Positions 26,436-35,770 of a stretch of DNA of 64,000 nucleotides are shown here, piece by piece. The DNA is taken from positions 3,100,001 to 3,164,000 of the forward strand of contig NZ_CP054691.1 of the NCBI RefSeq assembly GCF_013348785.1, written 5' to 3'. Each line of letters begins with the position of its first letter. Positions within the stretch are counted from its first letter, which is position 1. The notes beneath the pieces are model-generated. The model searched no databases, was not told the DNA's origin, and saw only the letters and a list, made by a program, of their open reading frames with translations. This DNA is from Gordonia sp. X0973 (lineage in GTDB: Bacteria > Actinomycetota > Actinomycetes > Mycobacteriales > Mycobacteriaceae). A program made the translations under genes and the position numbers.

Positions 26436-26473
26436 AACGCCACCCTAGCCGCACACAAACGGTGTCGCCAGAG

Positions 26474-27220
26474 CTACTTCTGACCCTGCGCGGCAACCGC
26501 GGCGGCACCGGCGGCGGCGGCCTCCGGATCGAGGTAGACACCCTTTCCGGTGGGCCGGCCGGCATCGTCGAAGTCGTAGCGCAGCGGGTTGCCGGTGGGG
26601 ATGTTGAGTTCGGCGATATCGGCGTCGGAGATGCCCTCCAGATGCTTGACCAGGGCGCGCAGCGAGTTGCCGTGCGCGGCGACCAGCACGGTCTTGCCCG
26701 CGCGCAGATCCGCGGCGATGACCTCCGTGTAATACGGGATCAGGCGGGTGACCACGTCCTTGAGGCATTCGGTCAGCGGCACCTGCGGCAGGTTCGCGTA
26801 CCGGGGATCACCGGTCTGGCTGTACTGCGAATCCGGGTCGATCGGGGGCGGCGGGGTGTCGTAGCTGCGGCGCCACAGCATGAACTGCTCGTCGCCGTAC
26901 TTCTCCTTGGTCTCGGCCTTGTTCAGCCCCTGCAGCGCGCCGTAGTGGCGCTCGTTGAGGCGCCAGTCGCGCACCACCGGGATCCAGTGGCGATCGGCCG
27001 TGTCGAGGGCGATCTGCGCGGTGATGATCGCGCGGCGCAGCAGCGACGTGTAGAGCACGTCGGGCAGCAGGTCGTGCTCGACGAGCAGTTCCCCGGCCCG
27101 GACCGCCTCGGCGCTGCCCTTCTCGGTCAGCGGGACGTCGACCCAGCCGGTGAACTGGTTGGAGGCATTCCACGCGCTCTCGCCGTGGCGCATCAAGATC
27201 AGGGTGCCGTTGCTGCTCAT
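26474..27220 (-). CDS. gpmA: 2,3-bisphosphoglycerate-dependent phosphoglycerate mutase
   Basis: Interconverts 3- and 2-phosphoglycerate in glycolysis. Seen: [10 protein letters not shown] with the phospho-His, [26 protein letters not shown] with the catalytic Glu, and [11 protein letters not shown] with the second His. Starting at the ATG at 27220 gives MSSNGTLI, aligning with the mycobacterial N-terminus; the ATG at 27229 would add three residues. 248 residues. Confidence 0.95.
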   Translation of the reverse strand: MSSNGTLILMRHGESAWNASNQFTGWVDVPLTEKGSAEAVRAGELLVEHDLLPDVLYTSLLRRAIITAQIALDTADRHWIPVVRDWRLNERHYGALQGLNKAETKEKYGDEQFMLWRRSYDTPPPPIDPDSQYSQTGDPRYANLPQVPLTECLKDVVTRLIPYYTEVIAADLRAGKTVLVAAHGNSLRALVKHLEGISDADIAELNIPTGNPLRYDFDDAGRPTGKGVYLDPEAAAAGAAAVAAQGQK

Positions 27221-27244
27221 GGCTGTCATCTTCGCACAGCGCGA

Positions 27245-27811
27245 TCAGGCGGGCGGGGTGGGCCGGTACTGCTCCGGCAGCGGCTCGCCCGGTGCGGGCA
27301 GCGATTCCTTGTCGATGAGATGCTCGAAGGCGAGCAGGTTGTGCAGGGGTTCGCGCCGCGACACCCGCCAGGCCCATTCGCGCCGGATCGACGTGGCGAA
27401 CCCGAGTTCGAGGAGCACGTTGAAATCGCCGTCGGCGGCCTCGAGGACCTGGCCGAGCACCCGGTCCAACTCGTCCGGGGTCAACGCCTCGGAACTGATC
27501 TGCCCGACGAGGTAGACGTCGCCGATGTTGTCGACGGTGTAGGCCACCCCGTACAGGCGGCGGTTGCGCTGCAACAGGTACTTGTACACGCCGACGTGGT
27601 TCTCGTCGGGCTGGCGGCAGACGAAGGCCTCGACCCGCGCACCGTGCCCGGTGGCCGTCAGCAGCACCGTCGTCTTCAGCTTCTTCTCCCCCGGCAGTTC
27701 CAGGACGACGTGCTCGCCGTCGGGTCCGCCCGACGACTTGCGGCTGTACTCGATGTCGCGCTGCGTCAGCGCCGATTCGAGAAGTCGGAGGTTGCCCGCG
27801 GCGTCGGTCAT
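27245..27811 (-). CDS. YbjN-domain protein
   Basis: 188 residues with a YbjN-like fold (type III chaperone-like), found next to mshA in mycobacteria (Rv0487). Function unknown; a chaperone or sensory role is often suggested. Seen: [44 protein letters not shown], and [17 protein letters not shown]. The ATG at 27811 overlaps the mshA stop (ATGA), AAGGAG upstream; the long upstream frame is the mshA tail in another frame. Confidence 0.85.
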   Translation of the reverse strand: MTDAAGNLRLLESALTQRDIEYSRKSSGGPDGEHVVLELPGEKKLKTTVLLTATGHGARVEAFVCRQPDENHVGVYKYLLQRNRRLYGVAYTVDNIGDVYLVGQISSEALTPDELDRVLGQVLEAADGDFNVLLELGFATSIRREWAWRVSRREPLHNLLAFEHLIDKESLPAPGEPLPEQYRPTPPA

Positions 27812-29133
27812 AGCTGAACTCCTTGTCGGCCGCGCCGGCGCCACCGCACGCGGGCGGGTCGACCCGGCCCCGGGTGCGCGGCGCGGGACTCGACGGCATG
27901 TGCGTACGACGCCAACAGTCCGTCGGCGGTGCGATCCCACGAGAACCTTTCCGCATGCTCCCGGGCGGCGATCCCCATCGCCGCCAGCCGATCACGGTCG
28001 GCGAGCAGCTTCTCCAGCGCATTGCTCCACTGCACCACCCCGTGGCCGTCGACGAGGACGCCGGTCCGCCCGTCGGCGACCGCCACCCCGAGTCCGCCGA
28101 CGTCGGCCGCCAGCACCGGGGTACCGCAGGCCTGCGCCTCGATCGCGACGAGGCCGAAGCTCTCCGAGTAGCTGGGCACCGCGACCACGTCCGCGGCGCG
28201 GAAGACCTGCACCAGCTGCTGCGGCGGCTGCGGCGGCAGGAAGGTCACCCGGTCGGCGATACCGAGTTCGCCGGCCAAGTCGGCCAGCGCCGTCGGGTGT
28301 TCGCGCCCCGTTCCCGACGGGCCGCCGGCGATCAGCACCCGCAGCGGCACGCTCCCCCGCTGCCGGGCGGCCTCGATGAGCGGAGCGGCCGCGCGCAGCA
28401 GCACGTCGGGGGCCTTGAGGGGTTGGATGCGTCCCACGAAGGCCACGACCGCCTCGTCGGGATCCAAACCGAGCGCGGCGCGCGCCCGCGCCCCCGACCC
28501 CGGTGTGAAGCAGTCCAGATCGGCCCCCGGGGCCACGACGTCGATCTTGCCCGGATCGGCGTGGTACATCGACTCGAGTTCGCCGGCCTCGGTCGCGGTA
28601 TTGGCGACCAGGCGATCGGCGACGTCGACGACCTGCTGCTCCCCGATGATCCGCAGACGCGGCTCCTCGGTGTCCCCGTCGGCCAGGGCGGCATTCTTGA
28701 CCGCGGCCAGGGTATGGGCCGTATGCACCAGCGGCACCCCCCAGCGCGCCGCCGCCAGCCATCCCACCTGGCCCGAGAGCCAATAGTGCGAGTGCACGAG
28801 GTCGTAGTAGCCGCTGGCCTGGGCCGCCTCCGCGCCGAGGACCTCGGCGGAGAAGCCGCACAGCTGGGCGGGCAGGTCCGCCTTGTCGAGACCCTCGAAC
28901 GGACCGGCCTGGACGTGGCGCACCAGGACACCCGGGGCGGCGTGCACGAGAGGTTCGTCCGACGAGGAGGTCGCCCGGGTGAAGATCTCGACGGCGACAC
29001 CGCGACGCGCCATGCGCAGCGCCGTCTGCCACACGTAGACATTCATCCCGCCGGCGTCGCCGGTCCCGGGTTGCGCCAGGGGCGAGGTGTGCACCGAGAT
29101 CACCGCGATCCGGCGCGGTAGCGCGCTAGGCAT
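27808..29133 (-). CDS. mshA: D-inositol-3-phosphate glycosyltransferase (mycothiol synthesis)
   Basis: First step of mycothiol synthesis: transfers GlcNAc from UDP-GlcNAc to 1L-myo-inositol-1-phosphate. GT4 family, GT-B fold. Seen: [62 protein letters not shown], and [19 protein letters not shown]. 441 residues with a basic C-terminal tail. Mycothiol users elsewhere in the window include the maleylpyruvate isomerase-like protein at 35119. Confidence 0.96.
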   Translation of the reverse strand: MPSALPRRIAVISVHTSPLAQPGTGDAGGMNVYVWQTALRMARRGVAVEIFTRATSSSDEPLVHAAPGVLVRHVQAGPFEGLDKADLPAQLCGFSAEVLGAEAAQASGYYDLVHSHYWLSGQVGWLAAARWGVPLVHTAHTLAAVKNAALADGDTEEPRLRIIGEQQVVDVADRLVANTATEAGELESMYHADPGKIDVVAPGADLDCFTPGSGARARAALGLDPDEAVVAFVGRIQPLKAPDVLLRAAAPLIEAARQRGSVPLRVLIAGGPSGTGREHPTALADLAGELGIADRVTFLPPQPPQQLVQVFRAADVVAVPSYSESFGLVAIEAQACGTPVLAADVGGLGVAVADGRTGVLVDGHGVVQWSNALEKLLADRDRLAAMGIAAREHAERFSWDRTADGLLASYAHAVESRAAHPGPGRPARVRWRRRGRQGVQL

Positions 29134-29193
29134 GGATCCACCTTAGCGCCGCGCCCCGGATCAATCCGGTTCGCTCGCCCGGCGCCGAGGAGA

Positions 29194-30513
29194 CTAGGCC
29201 CGCTCGCTTCGCTCCCGGCGCGCAAACGGTTCGGCCCGCTCGCTTCGCTCCCGGCGCCGGGTCCACCAGAGGGTGACGGCGAGGGTCGCGAGGAAAATCA
29301 GCAGATACGAGGCGGAGCCGAGGACGGCGAGCACCGCCTTTCCGCCGTGGGCGGCCGGATCCCACAGCACCCGGTAGCTGCCCACCCGCCACACCAGGCG
29401 CCCGTTGAGCGGGAGTTGCACCCGCCACACGAAGCCGCCGATGCCGATGCCGATCGGCGCCAGCCACCAGGCCCACGTCCGCGGGCGGTCGCGGTGCGCC
29501 GCGTCGCCGGCGGTGACCACCGCGATGAGCATCAGCGGGACCAGCCACACCCAGTGGTGGCCCCAGCTGAACGGCGAGACGGCACAGGAGGTCATCCCGG
29601 CAACGGTGATGCCGAGCATCGTCGCGCCGACCCGATCGGCCCGCCAGACCGTGTAGAGCCCCACCACGGCCGCCACCGCGGCGGCGAAGACCCAGGTCCA
29701 GGTCGGCACATGCCACAGGCCGAGTTCGGACATCCGGGCGAATACGCCGTGGATCGACTGGTTCGGCGGATCGGATTCGACACCGATGTGGTCGGTGTCG
29801 TCGGCCGAGCGGGTCCAATAGCTCCACGCCTGGCCCCGCAGCACCACGAGGCCGATCACCACCGTCGCCGCGAACACGCCCAGCGCGGTGACCGCCGCGC
29901 GCCACCGGCGGGTGACGGCGAAGTAGGCCACGAAGAACAGCGGGGTCAGCTTGATCCCGCCGGCCAGACCCACCCCGATGCCGCGCCACCGGCCCATCGG
30001 CAGCGTCAGACACCCGACGACGAGCACGGCGAGGAACAGGTTGACCTGGCCGTTGTAGATCGTGGTGTGCACCGGTTCCAGCAACGTCGACGCGATGGTG
30101 GCCGCGACGGCGGTGACCCAGAACCGCCGATCGGCCCGGAAGCCGAGGGCGCGCAGGATGAGGACCACGAAGACGAACAGCGCGACGCCGTTGAGCACCT
30201 GGACGAGGCGCACGGCGTGGAGTTGGCTGATCAATCCGAGCGGCACCATCACCAGCGCGGCGAAGGGCGGATAGGTGTACCACCACCAGCGGTACACCGG
30301 CTCGTTGTAGAGCGAACGGCCGTCGAGGACGGCACGGGCGCCGCCCCGGTACACCCGGGTGTCGACGCCGTTGGTGAAGATCCCGTAGCCGTGGGTCAGC
30401 GGGATGACCAGCAGATGCCACGCGAGCGCGGCGACGGCCGCCGCACAGACGACGGCGACGACGCCCGTCGTCAGCGTGCGCAGCGCAGGGGCCTGCCCGT
30501 CGATCCTGGTCAC
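29194..30513 (-). CDS. GT87-type polyprenol-dependent mannosyltransferase-like membrane protein
   Basis: Polytopic membrane protein, about 439 residues, roughly ten hydrophobic helices, of the DUF2029/GT87 family, which includes mycobacterial alpha-1,2-mannosyltransferases acting on lipomannan or PIMs with polyprenyl-phosphate-mannose. Seen: early periplasmic-loop Asp in FTNGVDTRVYRGG, WWWYTYPPFAAL, TIYNGQVNLFL, GGIKLTPLFF, SPFSWGHHWVW. The GTG at 30513 is used; a GTG at 30537 is also possible. The last 20 residues are odd: RRERSERA appears twice, encoded by a 25-bp direct repeat. Confidence 0.82.
   Translation of the reverse strand: MTRIDGQAPALRTLTTGVVAVVCAAAVAALAWHLLVIPLTHGYGIFTNGVDTRVYRGGARAVLDGRSLYNEPVYRWWWYTYPPFAALVMVPLGLISQLHAVRLVQVLNGVALFVFVVLILRALGFRADRRFWVTAVAATIASTLLEPVHTTIYNGQVNLFLAVLVVGCLTLPMGRWRGIGVGLAGGIKLTPLFFVAYFAVTRRWRAAVTALGVFAATVVIGLVVLRGQAWSYWTRSADDTDHIGVESDPPNQSIHGVFARMSELGLWHVPTWTWVFAAAVAAVVGLYTVWRADRVGATMLGITVAGMTSCAVSPFSWGHHWVWLVPLMLIAVVTAGDAAHRDRPRTWAWWLAPIGIGIGGFVWRVQLPLNGRLVWRVGSYRVLWDPAAHGGKAVLAVLGSASYLLIFLATLAVTLWWTRRRERSERAEPFARRERSERA
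29197..29257. repeat. 25-bp direct repeat inside the 3' end of the GT87 gene
   Basis: GGCCCGCTCGCTTCGCTCCC plus five more bases at 29197-29221 recurs exactly at 29233-29257, a 36-bp period (12 codons). A degenerate copy lies just past the stop codon (about 29168-29187). GCTCGCTTCGCTCCC-type sequences are common intergenic repeats in Gordonia-like genomes, so the gene's end seems to be made of such repeats. Confidence 0.75.
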
Positions 30514-30564
30514 GGCGCGAGAATACGCCGCTCGCACGCCGCGTTCAGCGGTGGACGCGCACCA

Positions 30565-30601
30565 TTGACACTTTTAGCGATATGTCTTATTTTTCAGACA
30601 T
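30565..30601 (+). promoter_or_regulatory. P450 promoter with overlapping palindromic operator
   Basis: TTGACA (30565-30570), 17 bp, TATTTT (30588-30593): the best sigma-70-type promoter seen in the window. The inverted repeat ATGTCT (30582-30587)/AGACAT (30596-30601) brackets the -10 box with an 8-nt spacer. Initiation is expected at about 30600, the A of the ATG, so the mRNA would be leaderless. The TetR gene at 31850 is the natural candidate repressor. Confidence 0.7.
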
Positions 30602-31853
30602 GAATACCATTGTGTCCCACGACACACCGCGCTACCGGCTGCGGTCGGCGGACACCTGGCGCGATCCGTTCCCCATGTACGACGAGCTGCGGGCCGACGA
30701 CCCGGTGCATCGCGTCACCACGCGGACTCGGCGCGCGGGCGACCCCGGCGAGTACTGGGTCCTCACCCGCCACGCCGACGTCTGGGCGGCGGCCAACGAT
30801 GCCGCCACCTTCTCCTCGGCCGACGGTCTCACCGTCGCCTATGGCGAACTCGAGGCCATCGGAATGGTCGACAACCCGCCGCTGGTCATGCAGGACCCAC
30901 CGGCGCATACCGCGTTCCGCAAGCTGGTGGCCCGCGGATTCACACCCAAACAGGTCGTCGACGTCGAGCCCCGGGTACGCGCTTTCGTCACCGAGCGCCT
31001 CGACGCGATCGCCGACCGCCGCGACGCACCGGCCGACATCGTCGCCACCCTGTTCAAGCCGCTGCCGTCGATGGTGGTCGCGCACTACCTGGGCGTCCCC
31101 GAGGAGGATTGGCCGCGGTTCGACGGGTGGACGCAGGCGATCGTCGGCGCCACGTCGAGCGGCACGCCGACCGGCGCCGGGGACGCGACCGCCGAGATGC
31201 TGGCCTACTTCGGCGAACTCGTCGGGTTCCGCCGCAGCCATCCGGGCGACGACACCGTGTCCGCACTGGTGGACGCCGGCCTCGCCGACGACCCGCAGGG
31301 TCTGGTCTCGATCCTGGCCTTCGCCTTCACGATGGTCGCCGGCGGCAACGACACGACGACCGGGATGCTCGGCGGCAGCGTCGAACTCCTCGCCGCACAT
31401 CCCGCGCAGCGGCGCCTGCTCGTCGACGATCCGGCGCGCACCGGCCCGGCCGTGGAGGAACTGCTGCGACTGACCTCCCCGGTGCAGGGGTTGGCCCGCA
31501 CCACCACCCGCGACGTCGACTATCCCGACACCCCGCGCGGACCGGTCACCATTCCCGCCGGCCGCAAGGTGCTGCTGTGCTACGCGGCGGCCAACCGCGA
31601 CCCGGAAAAATTCGGGCCCGACGCGGCGCAGCTGAGGGTCGAGCGGGAACCCCGGTCGATCCTCACCTTCAGCCACGGCAACCACCATTGCCTGGGGGCC
31701 GCCGCGGCACGGATGCAGTCGCGGGTGGCGCTGACCGAGCTGCTCGCTAGATTTCCCGATTTCGACGTCGACCCGGACGGGATCACCTGGGCGGAGGGCA
31801 ATTACGTCCGACGCCCGGACTACGTGCCCTTCTATCCGGGAGCCCGTCGGTGA
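30600..31853 (+). CDS. cytochrome P450
   Basis: Bacterial class I P450, 417 residues, needing ferredoxin and reductase partners; substrate unknown, with some resemblance to CYP130-like actinobacterial proteins. Seen: I-helix AGGNDTTT, ExxR in EELLR, and heme-binding FSHGNHHCLG with the Cys ligand. The open frame begins at 30582, but that ATG lies inside the operator and upstream of the predicted transcript start, so I start at ATG 30600 (MNTIVSHD). A TetR gene overlaps its stop (GTGA). No ferredoxin gene is adjacent. Confidence 0.93.
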   Translation: MNTIVSHDTPRYRLRSADTWRDPFPMYDELRADDPVHRVTTRTRRAGDPGEYWVLTRHADVWAAANDAATFSSADGLTVAYGELEAIGMVDNPPLVMQDPPAHTAFRKLVARGFTPKQVVDVEPRVRAFVTERLDAIADRRDAPADIVATLFKPLPSMVVAHYLGVPEEDWPRFDGWTQAIVGATSSGTPTGAGDATAEMLAYFGELVGFRRSHPGDDTVSALVDAGLADDPQGLVSILAFAFTMVAGGNDTTTGMLGGSVELLAAHPAQRRLLVDDPARTGPAVEELLRLTSPVQGLARTTTRDVDYPDTPRGPVTIPAGRKVLLCYAAANRDPEKFGPDAAQLRVEREPRSILTFSHGNHHCLGAAAARMQSRVALTELLARFPDFDVDPDGITWAEGNYVRRPDYVPFYPGARR

Positions 31854-32437
31854 CGACCGACGCCACCACCGACGACCGCTGGCGGACCCGGCGCACCGAT
31901 GCCGCCGCACAGCGCATCCTCGACACCGCCGAAGAGCTCTATGCCGTGCACGGCGTCGACGGGGTGACCATGCGCGCACTCGCCGAGGCGATCGGCTGTT
32001 CCCGGGCCACGCTCTACCGCTATTTCCCCAGCCGCGAAGCCGTGCAAGCCGCCTTCGTCGAGCGCTCCGCCCGCCGCGTGGCACGTGCGGTCGCGAACGC
32101 GCCGGCGGCGACGGACCCGGGCGAACGACTGGTGGCGGCGGTGACGACGGCTCTGCGCCTCGTGCGCGGCAATGCCGCCTTCGCCAACTGGTTCTCACCG
32201 GACGCGCCCGCCACGGGCGCGGCCATCGCCGCCCTCTCCCCGGTGATCGACGAACTCGCCCGCGGCTTCCTGCGCGGCATCGACCCGGGGATGGACGAGC
32301 CGGTACTCGCGCAGCGCTCGCGCTGGCTGGTCCGCGTGATGCTCTCGCTGCTGGGCAACCCGGGGGGCACCGTCGACGAGGAGGCCGCGCTGCTGCGCAC
32401 CTTCGTCGTGCCGGTCGTCGTCGGGCGCGACGTATAG
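31850..32437 (+). CDS. TetR-family regulator cotranscribed with P450
   Basis: 195 residues. Seen: N-terminal helix-turn-helix with RILDTAEELYAVHGVDGVTM and GCSRATLYRYFPSRE, then an all-helical ligand domain. Starts at the GTG that overlaps the P450 stop, so regulator and enzyme are made together; it probably represses the upstream promoter at 30565-30601 until a P450 substrate or product binds. The ligand is not known. Confidence 0.88.
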   Translation: MTTDATTDDRWRTRRTDAAAQRILDTAEELYAVHGVDGVTMRALAEAIGCSRATLYRYFPSREAVQAAFVERSARRVARAVANAPAATDPGERLVAAVTTALRLVRGNAAFANWFSPDAPATGAAIAALSPVIDELARGFLRGIDPGMDEPVLAQRSRWLVRVMLSLLGNPGGTVDEEAALLRTFVVPVVVGRDV

Positions 32438-32478
32438 GCGCGGACCTATTTGTGCGCACCCCGGGCGGCCACTATCTT

Positions 32479-32507
32479 CGGGAACGGTTTTCATTTAGCG
32501 GTTCCCG
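32479..32507. promoter_or_regulatory. inverted repeat upstream of znuA, possible Zur site
   Basis: CGGGAAC (32479-32485) and GTTCCCG (32501-32507) are inverted arms flanking GGTTTTCATTTAGCG. The stretch read backward, TGAAAACCGTTCCC, is a partial match to the actinobacterial Zur box (TGAAAATNATTTTCA type). Good position for zinc control; the match is imperfect. Confidence 0.4.
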
Positions 32508-32539
32508 CCCGGGCCGTTACCCCTTGAAGTGAGGTTCCA

Positions 32540-33490
32540 GTGCGTCGTTCCGTCCGCCTCTCCGCCATCGCCGCCGGCGCGGCCCTGCTGCTCACCGCGG
32601 CCGTCTCGGGTTGCTCGAGTACCGACAACTCCAACACCTCGCCCGCCACCGGCCCGGTCATCGTGACGTCCACCGATGTCTGGGGGGCGATCGCGAAGTC
32701 CGTCGCGGGCGACCACGCCACCGTCAAGGTGCTGTTCACCTCTGCCACCGGCGACCCGCACGAGTTCACCCCGTCGGCAGCCGATTCCGCCCAGATCGCC
32801 GACGCGAACATCGTCCTGCTGAACGGTGCGCACTACGACCAGTACCTGACCGACGCCCAGAAGGGTAAGGACGCGACGGTCATCGACGCGGCCGCCTTCG
32901 CCGGGATCACCGGCGCCGACCACGCCGACGAGCACGGCGCCCATGTGCACCACGGCTCGAAGCAGCCCAACGAGCACGTCTTCTACAACTTCACCGCCGT
33001 CCGCCGCGTCAGCGGCGCGCTGGCCGACGCGCTGAGCAAGCGCGCCCCCGACCACGCCGCCGACTTCCGCCGCAACGCCGAGGGCTTCGGCAAGGAGATC
33101 GACGGCCTGCAGGCCAAAGTCGACGCGATCGCGGCGAAGCACCGCGGCACCAAGGTCGTCCAGACCGAGCCCCTCGGCGGTTACCTGCTGCAGGCCGCCG
33201 GCCTGGTCGACGCCGCTCCCCCGGCCTTCACCGCCGCCGTCGAGGAGGGCGAGTCGCCCTCGGCCGCCGACCGCGCCGCCCTCGACGACCTGCTGACCTC
33301 GCACACCGCCAAGGCGCTGCTGTACAACGCCCAGTCCACCGACGACGTGACCGTCGCCGTGCGCACCACCGCCGAGAAGGCCGGCGTCCCCGTCGTCACC
33401 ATGACCGAGACGCTGCCGCAGGGCGTCACGTCGTACACGCAGTGGCAGGGGGCGCAGATCGACGCCCTCGCCCAGGCTCTCGACAAGTGA
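32540..33490 (+). CDS. znuA: zinc/manganese ABC transporter substrate-binding lipoprotein
   Basis: Cluster A-I metal-binding protein anchored to the membrane. Seen: signal with lipobox VSGC near residue 25, DVWGAIAKSVAGDH, DPHEFTPSAAD, a His-rich stretch (HADEHGAHVHHG near residue 130), and TEPLGGYLLQAAG. The His-rich loop favours zinc over manganese. 316 residues, GTG start with GAGGTTCCA upstream. First gene of znuA-znuC-znuB, each overlapping the next. Confidence 0.9.
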   Translation: MRRSVRLSAIAAGAALLLTAAVSGCSSTDNSNTSPATGPVIVTSTDVWGAIAKSVAGDHATVKVLFTSATGDPHEFTPSAADSAQIADANIVLLNGAHYDQYLTDAQKGKDATVIDAAAFAGITGADHADEHGAHVHHGSKQPNEHVFYNFTAVRRVSGALADALSKRAPDHAADFRRNAEGFGKEIDGLQAKVDAIAAKHRGTKVVQTEPLGGYLLQAAGLVDAAPPAFTAAVEEGESPSAADRAALDDLLTSHTAKALLYNAQSTDDVTVAVRTTAEKAGVPVVTMTETLPQGVTSYTQWQGAQIDALAQALDK

Positions 33491-34290
33491 CATCCGAACC
33501 GAATAGCACCGGAAACCCGGTAGCGCGACTCGTCGACGTCGATCTCGACGTCGGCGGTCGCGTGTTGTGGCGGGGTCTGACCCTGTCCATCGCGCGGGGC
33601 GAGTTCATCGCGGTCCTCGGCCCGAACGGGTCGGGCAAGACCTCGCTCCTGCGTCTGCTCCTGGGCCAATTGGAGCCGGCCGCCGGCTCCGTCGAAACCA
33701 CCGACCGGATCGGTTACGTCCCCCAGCAGCACGCCGACGACGCGGATCCGCTGGCCGTGCGCGGTCGCGACCTCGTCGGATTCGGGGTCGACGGCGGCGC
33801 CTGGGGCATCGGGCTGCGCGGCAAGACCCGTCGTCGCAGACTCGTCGACGACGCGCTGGCGCAGGTGGATGCCGCGGCCTTCGCCAACCGGCCGTTCGGC
33901 CTGCTGTCCGGCGGCGAGCAGCAGCGGCTGCGCGTCGCGCAGGCCCTCACCCGCGACCCCGAGCTGCTCCTGTGCGACGAACCGCTCTCCAGCCTGGACC
34001 CCGGGAGCGGACAGCGCGTCCTGGAACTGCTCGACCAGCGCCGCCGCAGCGCCGACACCTCGCTGATATTCGTCACCCACGAGATCAACCCGGTGCTGCC
34101 CTACGTCGACCGCATCCTGTACCTGGCCGGCGGTCGTTTCGTGATCGGCACCCCCGACGAGGTGATGACCACCGAGGTGCTCTCGGCGCTGTACGGCAGC
34201 CGGGTCGACGTGACCCGCATCGGCGGTCGCCTGATCGTGTTGGGCGCGGAGGACGCGCACCACTGCGAGAACGAGGCGGCGGGTGTCTGA
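33487..34290 (+). CDS. znuC: zinc ABC transporter ATP-binding protein
   Basis: Energises the zinc importer. Seen: Walker A LGPNGSGKTSLL, Q-loop YVPQQH, signature LSGGEQQRLRVAQAL, Walker B LLLCDEPLSSLD, H-loop FVTHE. 267 residues from the GTG at 33487, which overlaps the znuA stop (GTGA). Confidence 0.93.
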   Translation: MTSEPNSTGNPVARLVDVDLDVGGRVLWRGLTLSIARGEFIAVLGPNGSGKTSLLRLLLGQLEPAAGSVETTDRIGYVPQQHADDADPLAVRGRDLVGFGVDGGAWGIGLRGKTRRRRLVDDALAQVDAAAFANRPFGLLSGGEQQRLRVAQALTRDPELLLCDEPLSSLDPGSGQRVLELLDQRRRSADTSLIFVTHEINPVLPYVDRILYLAGGRFVIGTPDEVMTTEVLSALYGSRVDVTRIGGRLIVLGAEDAHHCENEAAGV

Positions 34291-35122
34291 CTTCTTCGAC
34301 TTCGCGACGACGTGGGATCTACTCGGACGCGACTTCGTCATCCAGGCGATCATCGCGCTGGCCCTGCTGGGCCTGCTCGGCGGTGTCCTGTCGCCGCTGA
34401 TCGTCACCCGGCAGATGTCCTTCGCCGTCCACGGCATCAGCGAGTTGACGGTGACCGGTGCGGCCGCGGCCCTGCTGGCCGGGGTGAGCGTGAACGCCGG
34501 CGCGACCGTCGGCGCGATAGCCGCGGCGCTGACATTCGGCCTGCTCGGCAACCGGGCGCGGGAGCGCGATTCGGTGATCGGCGTCGTCATGGCCTTCGGC
34601 CTCGGTCTGGGCGTGCTGTTCCTGGCCCTGTACGGTCGCGGCGCCCAGGCGGGATTCGCACTGCTCACCGGTCAAGTCGTCAGCGTCGGCAGTGAGGGCG
34701 TGGTCGCGATCGCGATCACCACCGCGATCGTGCTCGCGATCCTCGCCGTGATCTACCGACCCCTCCTGTTCGCCTCGGTCGACCCGCGCGTCGCCCTGGC
34801 CAACGGCGTGCCGGCGAAGACGCTCTCGGTCGTCTTCGCGTTCGCGATGGGCCTGGCCTGCTCCCAAGCAGTCCAGGTGATCGGCGCGCTGCTGGTCATG
34901 TCGCTCGTCATCACGCCGGGTGCCGCCGCGATGCGCATCTCGTCGAATCCCACCGTCGTCACGCTCGTCGCCATCGTCTTCGCGGAGGTGGCGGCCATCG
35001 GCGGCCTGATCCTCTCCCTGGCACCGAGACTCCCGGTATCGGTCTTCGTCACGACGATCTCGTTCCTGATCTACATCGCCTGCCGCTGGCTCGGCCGCAA
35101 CCGCGTCCGCGGCCGGACCTAG
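34283..35122 (+). CDS. znuB: zinc ABC transporter permease
   Basis: Membrane channel subunit of the ABC-3 family, 279 residues with about eight or nine hydrophobic helices. Seen: RQMSFAVHGISELTVTGAA (family motif in the first loop), SVDPRVALANGVP, and AAMRISSNP. Overlaps znuC by 8 nt. Its TAG stop shares CTAG with the stop of the convergent gene at 35119. Confidence 0.92.
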   Translation: MSDFFDFATTWDLLGRDFVIQAIIALALLGLLGGVLSPLIVTRQMSFAVHGISELTVTGAAAALLAGVSVNAGATVGAIAAALTFGLLGNRARERDSVIGVVMAFGLGLGVLFLALYGRGAQAGFALLTGQVVSVGSEGVVAIAITTAIVLAILAVIYRPLLFASVDPRVALANGVPAKTLSVVFAFAMGLACSQAVQVIGALLVMSLVITPGAAAMRISSNPTVVTLVAIVFAEVAAIGGLILSLAPRLPVSVFVTTISFLIYIACRWLGRNRVRGRT

Positions 35123-35769
35123 CCCTCCCCGAGGCGTTCGCGCAGGATCGGCACGCCCGGACCCGACAGCGCGTCGGTCACCCCGCGCCGGCCGGCCACC
35201 GCCATCAGGATGGCCTCGCCCGGGCCGGCCACCGCCGGTCCGCGGCCCGCCCGCCAGGCGAGGTCCTCGGCGACCAGTGTCAATCCCCGTGTCCGACGCC
35301 GGGCGTGGATCGGCGGCGCGAACAGGGCGAAGTCGAGTGCCGGGACCAAACGCTCGGCGGGGATCTCCCGCGGCCTTCCAAGTGGGCGGCGGATGTCCTG
35401 TTGGTGGATCATGCAGTCCAGCAACGCGATTCGGCTGCCGAACGCGGTGGGCAATCCCGACGGCGTCAGGTGTCGCCGCAGCAGGTCCAGCAGCTGCTCC
35501 GGTCCGACGCCGACCATCGCGTCGAGCCCGTCGTCGTTGGCGCGGTCGAACCGGAAGAGGTTCCGCCCGAACCTGGCCACCATCGCGGCGGTGGTCAACT
35601 CGTCGTAGCTGAGGTGATGGGCGACGACGTCACGGACCGACCACCCCGCGCACAGCGACGGTGAATCCCACTCCTCCTCCGTCAGGGAGCCGAGCAACTC
35701 GGCCAGGCTGGAGCGCTCGTCTCGGGCGAGCTTCTTCACGCTGCGCATCGTCGGGAGGTGGCGGGTCAC
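35119..35769 (-). CDS. mycothiol-dependent maleylpyruvate isomerase-family protein
   Basis: DinB-like four-helix protein of the actinobacterial TIGR03083 group, 216 residues; members are mycothiol S-transferases or maleylpyruvate isomerases. Seen: LCAGWSVRDVVAHHLSYDE with the first metal His, and LDCMIHQQDIRRPLG with the second His, the usual zinc triad context. Substrate unknown. GTG start at 35769, one base after the stop of the upstream lipoprotein gene. Confidence 0.83.
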   Translation of the reverse strand: MTRHLPTMRSVKKLARDERSSLAELLGSLTEEEWDSPSLCAGWSVRDVVAHHLSYDELTTAAMVARFGRNLFRFDRANDDGLDAMVGVGPEQLLDLLRRHLTPSGLPTAFGSRIALLDCMIHQQDIRRPLGRPREIPAERLVPALDFALFAPPIHARRRTRGLTLVAEDLAWRAGRGPAVAGPGEAILMAVAGRRGVTDALSGPGVPILRERLGEG

Positions 35770-35770
35770 G

